A stretch of 64,000 nt of DNA from Pseudomonas abieticivorans (GCF_023509015.1 NZ_CP094975.1:1185501-1249500); one strand, 5' to 3'; positions 45,703 through 57,473 are shown, counted from the first letter of the stretch. Made by a program: numbers and translations. The notes: generated from the sequence alone by a model not told the origin.

Positions 45703-47478
<1,776 letters not shown>

Positions 47479-47573
47479 GATAGTCGTTCGCTTCTCGTCA
47501 TTCGTCGTTCGTTGGAGGCCTTGCCAGGCTCGGTGACCTTATATAGTGCAAGACCCTGCGGGTGCGGTTCAAC

Positions 47574-47795
47574 TCAATCGGCTTTGTCGCCGCCCGCCAG
47601 ATTCTTTTTGCTGCCGGTCTTGAAGTCGGTTTCGTACCAGCCGGTGCCACTCAGGCGAAAACCCGGCATGGAGAGCATTTTTTTCAGCTCCGGCGCCTGG
47701 CAGGCTGGGCAGTCCGTCAAAGGCGGCGCACTGATTTTCTGAATGGCTTCCATTTGGTGACCGCAGGAGGCGCATTGATAGTCATACATCGGCAT
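47574..47795 (-). CDS. FmdB-family zinc ribbon protein
   Basis: 73 residues from the ATG at 47795 (MPMYDYQCASCGHQMEAIQK). A zinc ribbon is formed by CASC and CPACQAP. The family (FmdB/CxxC_CXXC_SSSS) is small and of uncertain function. It sits just upstream of aspS in many Pseudomonas genomes. The longer reading frame upstream lacks a ribosome site and is not family-like. Confidence 0.85.
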   Translation of the reverse strand: MPMYDYQCASCGHQMEAIQKISAPPLTDCPACQAPELKKMLSMPGFRLSGTGWYETDFKTGSKKNLAGGDKAD

Positions 47796-47963
47796 GGGAG
47801 TGTCTCGGCAACCAATTAACCACAGCGCGGGCCAGGCCACGCAGTAAAGAGCGGGATTATATCCGGTTAATGGATGCTGTGCAGCCGTGGCGCGGCACCG
47901 ATTGCACCGGCGGCAGCAGAACCCCGACCCAGGGCTCGCCCACCGTCGGCACCGTCGCTGCTG

Positions 47964-48284
47964 CTATAAGCGCTCCAGCAGGTGTACCACGCACACCACG
48001 CGGATCAGCCCGCTGAAATTCTTCACGCCACCATGGCGCAGGTGAACCTCGCGATCAATATAGGACAGGATCGCGTTTACCGAACATTCGTTGATTTTGG
48101 CGATGCGCTCCAGAATCCGCCAGTACACCTGCTCTAGCCGCAGGCAAGTGGCAAAACCATTGAGCCGCACCGATTTGGAAAGCGGCTGGGCGAGGCCCAT
48201 GTTGAAATCCTCAACAAAAGGATCCACCTTGATCGCGCCGTACTTGGCCAGCGATCGATGGGAGCAAACAACTTCCTTGGTCAT
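47964..48284 (-). CDS. Ribbon-helix-helix domain protein
   Basis: 106 residues from the ATG at 48284, behind AAAGGAAGC. The C-terminal part (KSVRLNGFATCLRLEQVYWR, then ILERIAKINECSVNAILSYID) matches the RHH_4 family of arylsulfotransferase-associated or stand-alone ribbon-helix-helix proteins, presumably DNA-binding. The longer frame upstream (to 48458) has no support. It has its own promoter region and no operon partner. Target unknown. Confidence 0.78.
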   Translation of the reverse strand: MTKEVVCSHRSLAKYGAIKVDPFVEDFNMGLAQPLSKSVRLNGFATCLRLEQVYWRILERIAKINECSVNAILSYIDREVHLRHGGVKNFSGLIRVVCVVHLLERL

Positions 48285-48593
48285 GATCAGGCTTCCTTTC
48301 AAGTGCTCCACGGGCATAGATGCCGGCAGAGACAATAATGCCGAAAGCCTATAAAACCTTAACCACCCCACTGTTAACCAGCAGAACACTTCCCTATTGA
48401 CGTAGGACCTAACGCCAAACAGCCAGCGATAGTAAATACCGTCGTTAAAACACTTCAATGGGGTACTTTGGAAGATTTAACACCCGGCTCTTGTAGCCTC
48501 GGGGTGATATTCTTTTATCACAATATAGCCCTTAAGTTGCAGGGGCCGGGAGGCGCCCTGCCCATTGCAGGCAAGGCGCTGAACTGCAGGGGC
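48285..48593. other. Intergenic region downstream of dps
   Basis: 309 bases, AT-rich in 48330-48530. A modest stem-loop CACCC-GGCT-cttgt-AGCC-tc-GGGGTG at 48481-48506 may end the dps transcript. Otherwise it should hold the promoter of the ribbon-helix-helix gene. No reading frame is convincing. Confidence 0.45.
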
Positions 48594-49067
48594 TTATTTG
48601 CCTTCCAGCAACGAGCGCAGCATCCACGCGGTTTTCTCGTGGGCCTGCATACGCTGGGTCAACAGGTCAGCGGTGGGCTCATCGCTGACTTTATCCAGCA
48701 ACGGGAACAGACCGCGCGCGGTACGGGTGACCGCTTCCTGGCCTTCGACCAGTTGCTTGATCATGTCGTCGGACGCCGGCACGCCTTCTTCTTCCTTGAT
48801 AGAAGACAAGCGCGCGTAGATCGAATAGGCACCTGGCGCCGGGAAACCCAGCGCACGAATACGTTCGGCGATCGAATCGACGGCCAGGGCCAGTTCGTTG
48901 TACTGCTCTTCGAACATCAGGTGCAGGGTGCGGAAAGCCGGCCCGGTGACGTTCCAGTGAAAGTTATGGGTTTTCAGATAAAGAATGTAGGTGTCCGCCA
49001 ACAAGTGCGACAGACCGTCCGCGATCGACTTACGATCTTGTGCACTAATACCGATATCAATAGCCAT
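48594..49067 (-). CDS. dps: Dps-family DNA-protecting ferritin
   Basis: 157 residues, four-helix Dps fold. The intersubunit ferroxidase residues are in [15 protein letters not shown] (His) and [20 protein letters not shown] (Asp/Glu). It forms a dodecamer that stores iron and protects DNA in stationary phase and oxidative stress. The Lys-rich N-terminal DNA-binding tail of E. coli Dps is absent (starts [19 protein letters not shown]), so DNA binding may be weak. It corresponds in order to the PA0962 locus of P. aeruginosa. Confidence 0.93.
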   Translation of the reverse strand: MAIDIGISAQDRKSIADGLSHLLADTYILYLKTHNFHWNVTGPAFRTLHLMFEEQYNELALAVDSIAERIRALGFPAPGAYSIYARLSSIKEEEGVPASDDMIKQLVEGQEAVTRTARGLFPLLDKVSDEPTADLLTQRMQAHEKTAWMLRSLLEGK

Positions 49068-49405
49068 CTAACTCTCCATTAAATGATGGTGTAGCCAAGC
49101 GTTACCGGCCCACTTTAGCAAGAGTATTAGCCGTACGCAGCCTTTGTCGCACCGCCGCCATGCGGCAGATCCGCGCAAATCCACGCGCGGCGCCCCCCGA
49201 CACACCCTGCATGACACCGCTCACCGCGCTGATTTGAGTCGCTAACGGCTTTGCTGTTAAATAGCCGTGTGTCGTCCGCGCCGTTTACCGTGGCGGTGGG
49301 CGCATAGGCTGAACCGACCACGTGACCGGTGCTTCATTTTATTGTCGAAGCGCACCGTGGGAAATCAGCTCTTCCTTGTGATCCGTCTGAATGTGAGCCA
49401 ATAAA
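49068..49405. other. Divergent intergenic region dps / cold-shock-domain gene
   Basis: 338 bases that must carry both promoters and probably the long 5' UTR of the cold-shock-domain gene. Several short complementary stretches occur, but none is strong enough to call. No gene seen. Confidence 0.45.
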
Positions 49406-50011
49406 ATGTTGAAGATTGTCCATCTGTTAACGGGCGCGGCAGCCTTGCTGCTGTCCTTTATACCCAGCCTGCGAGCCGAAGCGACTCCCTACCTGCAACA
49501 ACCCGACGCCGTTTACCTGGCGTTCTTCGGCCTGCTCAACCTGATCCTTGCCCCGGTCATCCCGTACTGGAACAAAGGTCCTCGTCACCAATTGCAAAAC
49601 CTGGTCAGCGCCCTGCTGGTACTGGCCGTCATCCTGCAAGTCCTCGCGTTGCTGGCACCTTTGCCAGTGGTGGCCGGCCAGCCGACCATCCTGCTCAGCC
49701 TTGCTTGCGCCGTGATCGCGGTGCTGCTGCACCTGGCCGTGAGCTTTTATCGCTCCTCACCAACCAGCGCTCCGTCGGCGTCCTACGACATGAGCAACCG
49801 CGATACCGGCACCGTGAAGTGGTTCAACACCTCCAAGGGCTTCGGTTTCATCTCGCGCGATTCGGGTGACGATATCTTCGTTCACTTCCGCGCCATCCGC
49901 GGCGAAGGCCATCGCGTACTGGTCGAAGGCCAGCGCGTGGAGTTCTCGGTGATGAACCGCGACAAAGGCCTGCAGGCCGAAGACGTGATCGCAGCCTCCC
50001 CCCGCCGCTGA
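49406..50011 (+). CDS. Membrane-anchored cold-shock-domain protein
   Basis: 201 residues: an N-terminal half with three or four hydrophobic helices ([76 protein letters not shown]), then a complete cold-shock domain at about 132-198. RNP1 is KGFGFI and RNP2 is DIFVHF. A nucleic-acid-binding CSD tethered to the inner membrane is unusual compared with the soluble 70-residue Csp proteins. It is followed by a strong terminator. The equivalent locus in P. aeruginosa (PA0961) is also annotated as cold-shock. Confidence 0.87.
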   Translation: MLKIVHLLTGAAALLLSFIPSLRAEATPYLQQPDAVYLAFFGLLNLILAPVIPYWNKGPRHQLQNLVSALLVLAVILQVLALLAPLPVVAGQPTILLSLACAVIAVLLHLAVSFYRSSPTSAPSASYDMSNRDTGTVKWFNTSKGFGFISRDSGDDIFVHFRAIRGEGHRVLVEGQRVEFSVMNRDKGLQAEDVIAASPRR

Positions 50012-50022
50012 TCAGCGCCCAC

Positions 50023-50055
50023 AAAAAAACCCGCGAAGACCTCGCGGGTTTTTTT
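50023..50055. terminator. Bidirectional intrinsic terminator
   Basis: AAAAAAA-CCCGCGA-agacc-TCGCGGG-TTTTTTT between the convergent cold-shock-domain and slyX genes. Confidence 0.93.
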
Positions 50056-50064
50056 ATGCCTTCA

Positions 50065-50271
50065 TTAATAATGAGGCGGCGGCGCTTCTTCTTCGCTGCT
50101 TTCGAATTGCCCGACCATTTCTTCATGGCGTTTGAGCAAGGCGGCCATCTGCAGTTGCAGCCGCTCAACCACGCGCTGCTGTTGCACCAACACGTCGTTC
50201 AACGCCTGGATGGTGTCATCCTGAAAGGCCTGGCGAGTTTCCAGCTCCATCACACGCGCTTCCAGACTCAT
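50065..50271 (-). CDS. slyX: SlyX family protein
   Basis: 68 residues, almost entirely a coiled coil ([41 protein letters not shown]), ending in the typical Pro-Pro-His-Tyr tail. Function of SlyX is not known. It overlaps the upstream HIT gene by 4 bp, so the two form an operon. Confidence 0.93.
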   Translation of the reverse strand: MSLEARVMELETRQAFQDDTIQALNDVLVQQQRVVERLQLQMAALLKRHEEMVGQFESSEEEAPPPHY

Positions 50272-50699
50272 GACGCCACCTGCGCCAACACGAGGCCAAC
50301 GGGCAACGCACTTTTAAACTTATCCAGCAGCCTTGAAAGTTGCTCTGCCGTGTAAGGCTTTGCCGGATGTTTACCCCATACCGGTGCCGGCCATGCCGCG
50401 TCGTCGCGATACCGCACAATCACGTGCATGTGCAACTGACTGACTACATTACCCAGCGCAGCGACATTAAGTTTGTCGGCGACGAAAGCACTTTTTAGGC
50501 TTGCCGACAGCGCGGTAGTTTCCTGCCACAGTTGAAGTTGGTCCTTGTCACTGAGCTGAAACACCTCACTGATATCCTCGATACGAGGCACCAGGATAAA
50601 CCAGGGGTAGTTGCAATCATTGGATAACAGCAGCCGGCTCAACGGGAAATCCCCGATGACCACAGTGTCTTGCGCCAGGCGCGAATCTAAAGAAAACAC
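50268..50699 (-). CDS. HIT-family protein
   Basis: 143 residues from a GTG at 50699 (read [20 protein letters not shown]), with GGAG 9-12 bases upstream; a longer ATG frame begins with an Ala/Cys-rich stretch and is not family-like. The histidine triad region reads [13 protein letters not shown]: the first two His are kept, and the third position is Ile. The family hydrolyses or transfers nucleotides (diadenosine or AMP conjugates). Many Pseudomonas homologues share the HVI form, so activity may differ from the classic triad. It is coupled to slyX. Confidence 0.84.
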   Translation of the reverse strand: MFSLDSRLAQDTVVIGDFPLSRLLLSNDCNYPWFILVPRIEDISEVFQLSDKDQLQLWQETTALSASLKSAFVADKLNVAALGNVVSQLHMHVIVRYRDDAAWPAPVWGKHPAKPYTAEQLSRLLDKFKSALPVGLVLAQVAS

Positions 50700-51647
50700 G
50701 GTGATTTCTCCGAGCGTTCGTGAATTTTTCGTTAAGCCGCAAGCACAGGCAGCGGCCCACAGGCCCACAGGATACCCGGCTTCGCCTAAGGGATCACGGG
50801 GAATGGAATTTGGGCATCGACCTTACTGGAATCGGCACAGCAATCGGCTCGATTTTGGTGCTCGACGCACCAACAGGTTTCAACCTGCCACTGCGCTGCC
50901 AATTTTGCGTCCAAATGTGAAAAGTTCGTTAGCTACCTTTCTAACCGGCCCGCTGCAAAAATCTACAAGGCCCCGCCAAACCTGTCTTGCAGGGCAGATT
51001 TGCCAAACGTCGGGGCTCGGCTACCCTCTGTGGGCCGAACGCTACTTTTCGCACCAAAAAGGAACATTGTGAGTAATGTCAGTGCGCCAGCCATGCGTGA
51101 ACTTCCCACTTTTCAGGGAAGCCGGTAACGCTTTGCAAAAAACGTTTGCGCCAGCCCGAATGCCGGGCGGCCGTCAAGCAAGGATTGTGGGGCGGCCGAA
51201 GGCCCGATTTCATGAGGCGTAGCGCGCACAAACGCAAAAAAGTGAAAATTTTGTCATCGCGTGGCACGTTTGAGCACGCTTGTTGCATTCATACACATCC
51301 AAGTCAGCCGGCGCTTGCGGGACGTGAGTGACAGGCGACAAATAACAACAGTTGCATGGACGTACCATGGAGTTTTCACTGCAGGAGCTTAGAACGTTTC
51401 TACCTATGCTCAAGCCTTCGAAAACAGCGCTGTAGTTGTACAGCCCGTAAAATCGGGCTGTGATTTGCGACATGGACGAAACTTTTTGCGACAGGGCCGT
51501 AAAGAAGCAGAAAGGTTGAGCTTGCAAGTATCGCCATTACAGTCTGCGTGATATAAGTTTGCGCCGACACAAAAAGAAAGAGCCGCCCAGATAATAAATC
51601 AGGTGGGACGGCAGTACTCTTCCTAAAAACCAAAGGAGCAAATCACG
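50700..51647. other. Long intergenic region upstream of the OprD-family porin
   Basis: 948 bases, less GC-rich than the neighbours, with no convincing coding frame on either strand. It contains small hairpins: CTTCCC-acttttca-GGGAAG (51102-51121), GCCCG-aatgc-CGGGC (51157 region) and ACAGCCCG-taaaat-CGGGCTGT (51440-51461). The porin promoter and a long leader must lie at its right end, with AAAGGAGC ahead of 51648. A small RNA gene is possible but not demonstrated. Confidence 0.5.
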
Positions 51648-53003
51648 ATGAAAGTGATTAAGTGGAGCGCAATCGCACTGGCAGTCACCGCGGCATCGTC
51701 GCAACTGGCAACCGCAGCAGCCTTCGTCAGCGATCAGGCAGACTCCAAGGGCTTTGTCGAAGACAGCACCCTGAACCTGCTGCTTCGCAACTACTACTTC
51801 AACCGTAACAAGAAGGACGGCGCGGCTGACGACAAAGACTGGAGCCAAGGCATCCAGGGCGTGTACAGCTCGGGCTTCACCCAAGGCACCATCGGGGTCG
51901 GTGTTGATGCATTCGGTTACCTGGGCTTGAAACTGGACGGCGGCGCAGGCAGCTCCGGTTCCAACAACCTGACCACCGAAACCATCCAGAACGACGATGG
52001 CACCACCAGCCCAGGCGCGAACCACGACAGCTACAGCAAGGCCGGCGCTGCGATCAAGTTCCGCATCTCCAAGACCATGCTGAAAATCGGCGACCAGCAG
52101 CCAAGCACAGCCCCTGTGTTTGCCGTCGGCGGTTCCCGCCTGACCCCGCAAACCGTCAGCGGCATCAGCCTGATGAGCAGCGAAGTCAAAAACCTGGACC
52201 TGGAAGGCGGTCACTTCTACTCCGGTACCGGCCCGAACACCACCAACCGTGATGGCGACCTGTGGGCTACCTATGCCGGCATCCCGACCAAGACGGCTGA
52301 CTATGCCGGTGGCAAGTACGCGTTCAACGATAACTTCACAGCTTCCCTGTATGGCGCCAAGCTGGAAGACATCTGGAACCAGTACTACACCAACCTGAAC
52401 TACGTGTTGCCGCTGGCCACCGATCAGTCGCTGACCTTCGACTTCAACTACTACCGCACCACTGACACCGGCGCTTCGAACGCTGGCGCCATCGACAACA
52501 ATACCTTCTCGCTGTCGGCGGCCTACTCGTTCCTGGCTGCACACACCGTGACCGTCGCGTTCCAGAAAGTGAACGGCGACACGCCATTCGACTACATCGG
52601 TGTGGGTGACAAGAACAACGGCGGCGACTCGATTTTCCTCGCCAACTCCATTCAGTACTCTGACTTCAACGGCCCAGGCGAGAAATCGTTCCAGGCTCGT
52701 TATGACCTGAACATGGCGACCTTCGGCGTGCCGGGCCTCAGCTTCATGGCTCGCTACGCACACGGTGACGGCATCGACGGCACCAAAATGGCTGCCGATA
52801 GCCCATACCGTGCATACGGTTACGGTGAAGATGGCAAGCACCACGAAACCAACGTCGAGGCTAAATACGTCGTACAGGAAGGCCCAGCCAAAGACCTGTC
52901 CTTCCGTATTCGCCAAGCATGGCACCGTGGCAATGCTGACCAGGCCGAAGGCAACATCGACGAGTTCCGCCTGATCGTCGACTACCCTCTGTCGATCCTG
53001 TAA
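51648..53003 (+). CDS. oprD: OprD-family outer membrane porin
   Basis: 451 residues with a signal peptide to about residue 24 (TAAAFVSDQ) and the OprD-family opening (SKGFVEDSTLNLLLRNYYFN). An 18-strand barrel ends in FRLIVDYPLSIL. Members take up basic amino acids, small peptides or aromatic acids, and P. aeruginosa OprD also admits carbapenems. Its position between the HIT/slyX genes and proS is that of PA0958 (oprD). Substrate in this strain may differ, since OprD paralogues are numerous. A terminator follows. Confidence 0.85.
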   Translation: MKVIKWSAIALAVTAASSQLATAAAFVSDQADSKGFVEDSTLNLLLRNYYFNRNKKDGAADDKDWSQGIQGVYSSGFTQGTIGVGVDAFGYLGLKLDGGAGSSGSNNLTTETIQNDDGTTSPGANHDSYSKAGAAIKFRISKTMLKIGDQQPSTAPVFAVGGSRLTPQTVSGISLMSSEVKNLDLEGGHFYSGTGPNTTNRDGDLWATYAGIPTKTADYAGGKYAFNDNFTASLYGAKLEDIWNQYYTNLNYVLPLATDQSLTFDFNYYRTTDTGASNAGAIDNNTFSLSAAYSFLAAHTVTVAFQKVNGDTPFDYIGVGDKNNGGDSIFLANSIQYSDFNGPGEKSFQARYDLNMATFGVPGLSFMARYAHGDGIDGTKMAADSPYRAYGYGEDGKHHETNVEAKYVVQEGPAKDLSFRIRQAWHRGNADQAEGNIDEFRLIVDYPLSIL

Positions 53004-53031
53004 TCACAGGGCACTCGCCAGCGGTATAAAG

Positions 53032-53056
53032 AAGCCCGGCTCATGCCGGGCTTTTT
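53032..53056 (+). terminator. Intrinsic terminator of the porin gene
   Basis: AAGCCCGGC-tcat-GCCGGGCTTTTT, 28 bp after the stop. Confidence 0.93.
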
Positions 53057-53177
53057 CTATTTATAGGTGCCACAAACGCCCCGCCATCGCCACAGCCGGG
53101 CTTGCCCTGTACGTCGCAGACCCCGCACCGTACAATGCCCAGCTTCGATAAAATTCAGCAACAGACAACGGCCTACC

Positions 53178-54893
53178 ATGCGCACCAGTCAATATTTGCT
53201 CGCCACACTCAAAGAAACCCCTTCTGACGCCGTCGTGATCAGCCACCAGCTGATGCTGCGTGCCGGCATGATCCGCAAGCTTGCCTCGGGCCTGTACACC
53301 TGGCTGCCGATGGGTCTTCGTGTGATGCGCAAGGTTGAAGCCATCGTGCGCGAAGAAATGGACGCCGCTGGCGCCCTGGAAGTGCTGATGCCAGGCATCC
53401 AGCCCGCCGAGCTGTGGCAGGAATCGGGCCGTTGGGAACAGTACGGGCCTGAATTGCTGCGCCTCAAAGACCGTCACGACCGCGAATTCTGTGCAGGCCC
53501 CACGCACGAAGAAGTGATCACCGACATCGCGCGCAACGAGTTGAACAGCTATAAACAGCTGCCCATCAACATGTACCAGATCCAGACCAAATTCCGCGAT
53601 GAAATCCGCCCACGCTTCGGCTTGATGCGCGGCCGCGAGTTCATCATGAAGGACGCCTACTCCTTCCATGCCGACCAGGCCTCGCTGCAGCAGACCTACG
53701 ACCGCATGCACCTGGCGTACTGCAACATTTTCACCCGCCTGGGCCTCAAGTTCCGCCCGGTGGAAGCCGACAACGGTTCGATCGGTGGCGCAGGCTCCCA
53801 CGAGTTCCACGTGCTGGCTGAGTCCGGTGAAGACGATATCGTCTTCAGCGACACCTCCGACTACGCTGCCAACATCGAGAAGGCCGAAGCGGTACCACGT
53901 GAGAAAGCCCGTGGCGCTGCCACCCAAGAACTGCGCCTGGTCGATACGCCGAACGCCAAGACCATCGCAGACCTTGTGGAAAACTTTGGCCTGGCCATCG
54001 AAAAAACCGTCAAGACCCTGATCGTGCACGCGGCCGAAGAAGGCAAGCTGATCGCCCTGGTGATCCGTGGCGACCACGAGTTGAACGAAATCAAGGCCGC
54101 CAACCACCCGCTGGTGGCAAGCCCGCTGGTCATGGCCAACGAAGCCGAACTGCGCGACGCCATTGGCGCCGGTGCCGGTTCCCTGGGCCCGCTGAACCTG
54201 CCGCTGCCGTGCATCATCGACCGTTCCGTGGCGCTGATGAGCGACTTTGGCGTGGGCGCGAACATCGACGACAAACACTACTTTGGCGTGAACTGGGAAC
54301 GCGACCTGCCGGTACCGGAGATCGCCGACCTGCGCAACGTGGTCAACGGTGACCCAAGCCCGGACGGCCAAGGCACCCTGAGCATCAAGCGCGGCATCGA
54401 AGTGGGGCACATCTTCCAGCTGGGCACCAAGTACAGCGAAGCGATGAAGTGCCAGGTGCTGGGCGAGAACGGCAAGCCCGTCACCCTGACCATGGGTTGC
54501 TACGGCATTGGCGTGTCCCGCGTGGTGGCTGCAGCTATCGAGCAGAACTACGATGCCGGCGGCATCATCTGGAGCGACACCCTGGCGCCGTTCCAGATCG
54601 CCCTGGTACCGCTGCGCTACGAAACCGAGCAGGTTCGCGAGGCGACCGACAAGCTGTACGCCGAACTGACCGCTGCCGGTTACGAAGTGCTGCTGGATGA
54701 CCGTGACAAAAAAACCAGCCCGGGCATCAAGTTCGCCGACATGGAACTGATCGGCATCCCGCATCGCATCGTGGTCAGTGATCGCGGCCTGGCCGAAGGC
54801 AACCTGGAGTACAAGAGCCGCACCGAAGGTGAAGCTCAGGCACTGCCAGTGGCCGACGTGCTGTCGTTTATCCAGGCGCGCGTGCGTCGCTGA
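53178..54893 (+). CDS. proS: Prolyl-tRNA synthetase
   Basis: 571 residues from the ATG at 53178 ([20 protein letters not shown]). Class IIa, bacterial long form with the editing (INS) domain at about 225-405 between motifs 2 and 3. Motif 2 region: [20 protein letters not shown]. Motif 3: [20 protein letters not shown]. The HxGTP-type anticodon-binding domain is at the C-terminus. Longer upstream frames are Arg-rich and unsupported. A lipoprotein gene follows after 13 bp. Confidence 0.96.
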   Translation: MRTSQYLLATLKETPSDAVVISHQLMLRAGMIRKLASGLYTWLPMGLRVMRKVEAIVREEMDAAGALEVLMPGIQPAELWQESGRWEQYGPELLRLKDRHDREFCAGPTHEEVITDIARNELNSYKQLPINMYQIQTKFRDEIRPRFGLMRGREFIMKDAYSFHADQASLQQTYDRMHLAYCNIFTRLGLKFRPVEADNGSIGGAGSHEFHVLAESGEDDIVFSDTSDYAANIEKAEAVPREKARGAATQELRLVDTPNAKTIADLVENFGLAIEKTVKTLIVHAAEEGKLIALVIRGDHELNEIKAANHPLVASPLVMANEAELRDAIGAGAGSLGPLNLPLPCIIDRSVALMSDFGVGANIDDKHYFGVNWERDLPVPEIADLRNVVNGDPSPDGQGTLSIKRGIEVGHIFQLGTKYSEAMKCQVLGENGKPVTLTMGCYGIGVSRVVAAAIEQNYDAGGIIWSDTLAPFQIALVPLRYETEQVREATDKLYAELTAAGYEVLLDDRDKKTSPGIKFADMELIGIPHRIVVSDRGLAEGNLEYKSRTEGEAQALPVADVLSFIQARVRR

Positions 54894-54906
54894 TACCAGA
54901 GATACC

Positions 54907-55857
54907 ATGTTCAAGCGAAGTACCATCAGCCTTCAGGGCGGCGCACTGTGCGCCGCCCTGCTGGTCAGCGGCTGTGCCAACCACATGTCCCAGCGCAGCG
55001 AACACGAGGAGCGGGTCGAGCGCAAGTTGCTCGACCACAGCTTGCAGATCGACGTGGGCGAACCCCAGGCCCTGGAATTGCCTCAGCGGCGCATCCGGAT
55101 TCGCGAGCAAAAGACCTTCGAAATCACCGAGTTCGAGGTTACCCGCCACTACGATCGCTATACGCCGTACCAACCCTGGCGCGAAGTGTATGAAATCCCG
55201 CTGGGCGCCGTGGCCGTGGTCGCAGGCGTGGGGGCTAACGTGCTCAACGTGATCATGCTCGGGCGCCTGCCGGACAGCGTCACCAAGGACTGGATCAACT
55301 ACGGCGTGGCCGGGCTCAACCCGTTCATGAACGTGCAATCCAACGGCCGGGCGCAACAGAACCTGGCCGGGGTGGACGATGTGCAAAAGGACAAGCGCCT
55401 GGAGCACACCAGCCTGCCCTGGAGCGAGCGCCCGGTTGAAGTGCAGTCGGGCAAGCAGAACTACGACCTGACCACCGACCGCAATGGTGTACTGCGCCTG
55501 AACCTGCTGGACAGCCCGTTCGCCGAACAGGATTTGAACCGCATCAGCCAACTCAAGCTGGCCGTGGAAGATGCCGATGACAGCGTGCGCGCCGATGCCA
55601 CCTTGGCCTTGAGCCCGAGTTTGCGCGGCAAGCTGGTGGAGGCCCATGGCTTGATCTTCGATGACCTGGAAGGCCAGGAGGTCAATCAGTGGGTGCACCG
55701 GGTCAAGCGCCTGTCAGACCTGGGCCTTGAAGAAGAAGCCAGCGAGCTGGAACAAAGCCTGATCGAACTGACCCGCAACGACCCGGAACTGCAACAGCAA
55801 TTCCTCAAGTCGCTGGTCAAGGATGCCGGCCGCCTGGTCGCCGACCCCGGCGCCTGA
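54907..55857 (+). CDS. Lipoprotein of unknown function
   Basis: 316 residues from the ATG at 54907 with a lipoprotein signal (ALCAALLVSGC-ANH). The rest is soluble, with one possible membrane-dipping stretch (IPLGAVAVVAGVGANVLNVI, about 98-117) and an acidic helical C-terminus. It lies 13 bp after proS and corresponds in position to PA0957 of P. aeruginosa. I do not recognise a functional domain. It is probably co-transcribed with proS. Confidence 0.82.
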   Translation: MFKRSTISLQGGALCAALLVSGCANHMSQRSEHEERVERKLLDHSLQIDVGEPQALELPQRRIRIREQKTFEITEFEVTRHYDRYTPYQPWREVYEIPLGAVAVVAGVGANVLNVIMLGRLPDSVTKDWINYGVAGLNPFMNVQSNGRAQQNLAGVDDVQKDKRLEHTSLPWSERPVEVQSGKQNYDLTTDRNGVLRLNLLDSPFAEQDLNRISQLKLAVEDADDSVRADATLALSPSLRGKLVEAHGLIFDDLEGQEVNQWVHRVKRLSDLGLEEEASELEQSLIELTRNDPELQQQFLKSLVKDAGRLVADPGA

Positions 55858-55866
55858 GGCCAACCC

Positions 55867-55908
55867 TGTAGGCGCGGCGGTCCGGTGTCCCGGACCGCCG
55901 CGCCTACA
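55867..55908. repeat. Perfect 19-bp inverted repeat
   Basis: TGTAGGCGCGGCGGTCCGG, loop TGTC, then its exact complement. It lies between the convergent lipoprotein and dinB genes. The TGTAGG ends recall REP arms. It could act as a bidirectional terminator-like hairpin, though no T-run follows. Confidence 0.85.
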
Positions 55909-55918
55909 CAAAGGAGGG

Positions 55919-56977
55919 TCAGCTGAACAACTCCAGCTGCTCGTGCGCCCCGCGCAAATCCTGCAACCGCACGCCAATCCCCAATAGCCGCACCGGCTTG
56001 CCACCCCGCGCAATCGCCTGGGTCAAAAGCTGCTCGTAGCTCTCCCGATCGCGCGCTGCGCCCGCCTGTTCCAGGGTGGTTTGGCTGAAATCGTGGAACT
56101 TGACCTTCACAAACGGCTTGCCCGGCCGGTAGCTGCTGTCCAGGCGGGCCATGCGCGTGGCCAGGGTGTCCATCAGCTCCGGCAGTTTGGCCAGGCAACT
56201 GGCCAGGTCTGGCAGGTCGGCATCATAGGTATTCTCGACACTCACCGACTGGCGCCGGCTGTCATTCTGCACCGGCCGCTCGTCGATGCCGCGCGCCAGG
56301 TTGAACAGGCGCTCGCCAAAGCTGCCGAACTCGCGCACCAACGCCAGTTTTTTCCAGTCGCGCAGGTCTTCGCAACTGACGATGCCCAGGCGCGCCAGCT
56401 TGTCGGCGGTGACTTTGCCCACCCCGTGCAGCTTGTTAACCGGCAGCACCGAGACAAAATCCTCGACCTCTTTAGGGGTGATCACAAACAACCCATTGGG
56501 CTTGCGCCAGTCGCTGGCAATCTTGGCCAGAAACTTGTTGGGCGCCACCCCTGCCGACACGGTGATGTGCAGACGCTGGGAAACCTTGCGCCGGATGTCC
56601 TGGGCAATACGCGTGGCGCTACCGGCAAAATGCACGCAGTCGGATACATCCAGATAGGCCTCGTCCAAAGACAGCGGCTCGATCAACTCGGTGTACTCGC
56701 GAAAGATGCCCTGGATCTCGCGCGAGGCTTCTTTATAAGCATCCATGCGCGGCTTGACGATGGTCAGGTCCGGGCACAGCTTGAGCGCTTGGTGCGACGA
56801 CATCGCCGAGCGCACGCCATAGGCCCGCGCTTCGTAGTTGCAGGTGGCGATCACCCCGCGCCGGTCCGCCGAGCCACCCACCGCCAATGGCTTGCCAGCC
56901 AGGCGTGGGTCGTCGCGCATCTCGATCGCTGCATAGAAGCAATCACAGTCGACATGGATGATTTTGCGCTGCGTCAT
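55919..56977 (-). CDS. dinB: DNA polymerase IV (Y family)
   Basis: 352 residues from the ATG at 56977 (MTQRKIIHVDCDCFYAAIEM). The palm motif DCDCFYAA and the catalytic SLDEAYLDVSD carry the metal-binding acids. The helix-hairpin-helix VNKLHGVGKVTADKLARLG and the little finger domain are complete. It carries out translesion synthesis. I looked for a LexA box upstream (CTGTATA-type) and saw none in the 250 bases before the start. Confidence 0.95.
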   Translation of the reverse strand: MTQRKIIHVDCDCFYAAIEMRDDPRLAGKPLAVGGSADRRGVIATCNYEARAYGVRSAMSSHQALKLCPDLTIVKPRMDAYKEASREIQGIFREYTELIEPLSLDEAYLDVSDCVHFAGSATRIAQDIRRKVSQRLHITVSAGVAPNKFLAKIASDWRKPNGLFVITPKEVEDFVSVLPVNKLHGVGKVTADKLARLGIVSCEDLRDWKKLALVREFGSFGERLFNLARGIDERPVQNDSRRQSVSVENTYDADLPDLASCLAKLPELMDTLATRMARLDSSYRPGKPFVKVKFHDFSQTTLEQAGAARDRESYEQLLTQAIARGGKPVRLLGIGVRLQDLRGAHEQLELFS

Positions 56978-57195
56978 GACCGGTGCAATCACTATAAAGG
57001 AGCCGACAGTATCGCATTGGCGCCTTTTCTCGCACAGCATCGGCCGTATTTGCCTACGCGACAGCCGCTCACGGATTTATTTTCTCAATCGAAAAAGCAC
57101 CCCTGATAGGCCTACAACCCCCGCCCCGCCTGCCTCGCAGCCCCCTCATGCCGAGCTAAGCGATTGAACGACAAGTGTTTTCTTGAAAAGAGCAT

Positions 57196-57223
57196 TTGAC
57201 ATGCCCCGGAGATTCTGTAGAAT
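57196..57223 (+). promoter_or_regulatory. Sigma70 promoter of tRNA-fMet copy 1
   Basis: TTGACA, 16-base spacer, TAGAAT, about 12 bases before the tRNA 5' end. Confidence 0.85.
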
Positions 57224-57235
57224 TCACTCCACAGA

Positions 57236-57312
<77 letters not shown>

Positions 57313-57318
57313 AACATC

Positions 57319-57350
57319 AAAAAAGGCTACTCGAAAGAGTGGCCTTTTTT
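57319..57350 (+). terminator. Intrinsic terminator of tRNA-fMet copy 1
   Basis: AAAAAAGGCTACTC-gaaa-GAGTGGCCTTTTTT with one T-G wobble. Confidence 0.9.
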
Positions 57351-57445
57351 GTGTCTGTCTATTTTGTCTAGCTTTGGCAAAAAAGCTCGAATAGACAATG
57401 AGTTGGCCGCTTCCTATTAAATTTGCAAAACCTTGAATTTAAAGA

Positions 57446-57473
57446 TTGACACCTGCGCTGTGGCCTGTAGAAT
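57446..57473 (+). promoter_or_regulatory. Sigma70 promoter of tRNA-fMet copy 2
   Basis: TTGACA, 16-base spacer, TAGAAT, with the same geometry as the first copy. Confidence 0.85.

Noticed and set aside
50611..51331. Several short frames in the gap upstream of the porin
   Set aside because: They are short and mutually overlapping, and none shows a clear ribosome site, a start with normal codon use or a recognisable domain.
56978..57200. LexA box before dinB
   Set aside because: No CTGT-N8-ACAG palindrome was found in the upstream region, so SOS control is not claimed.
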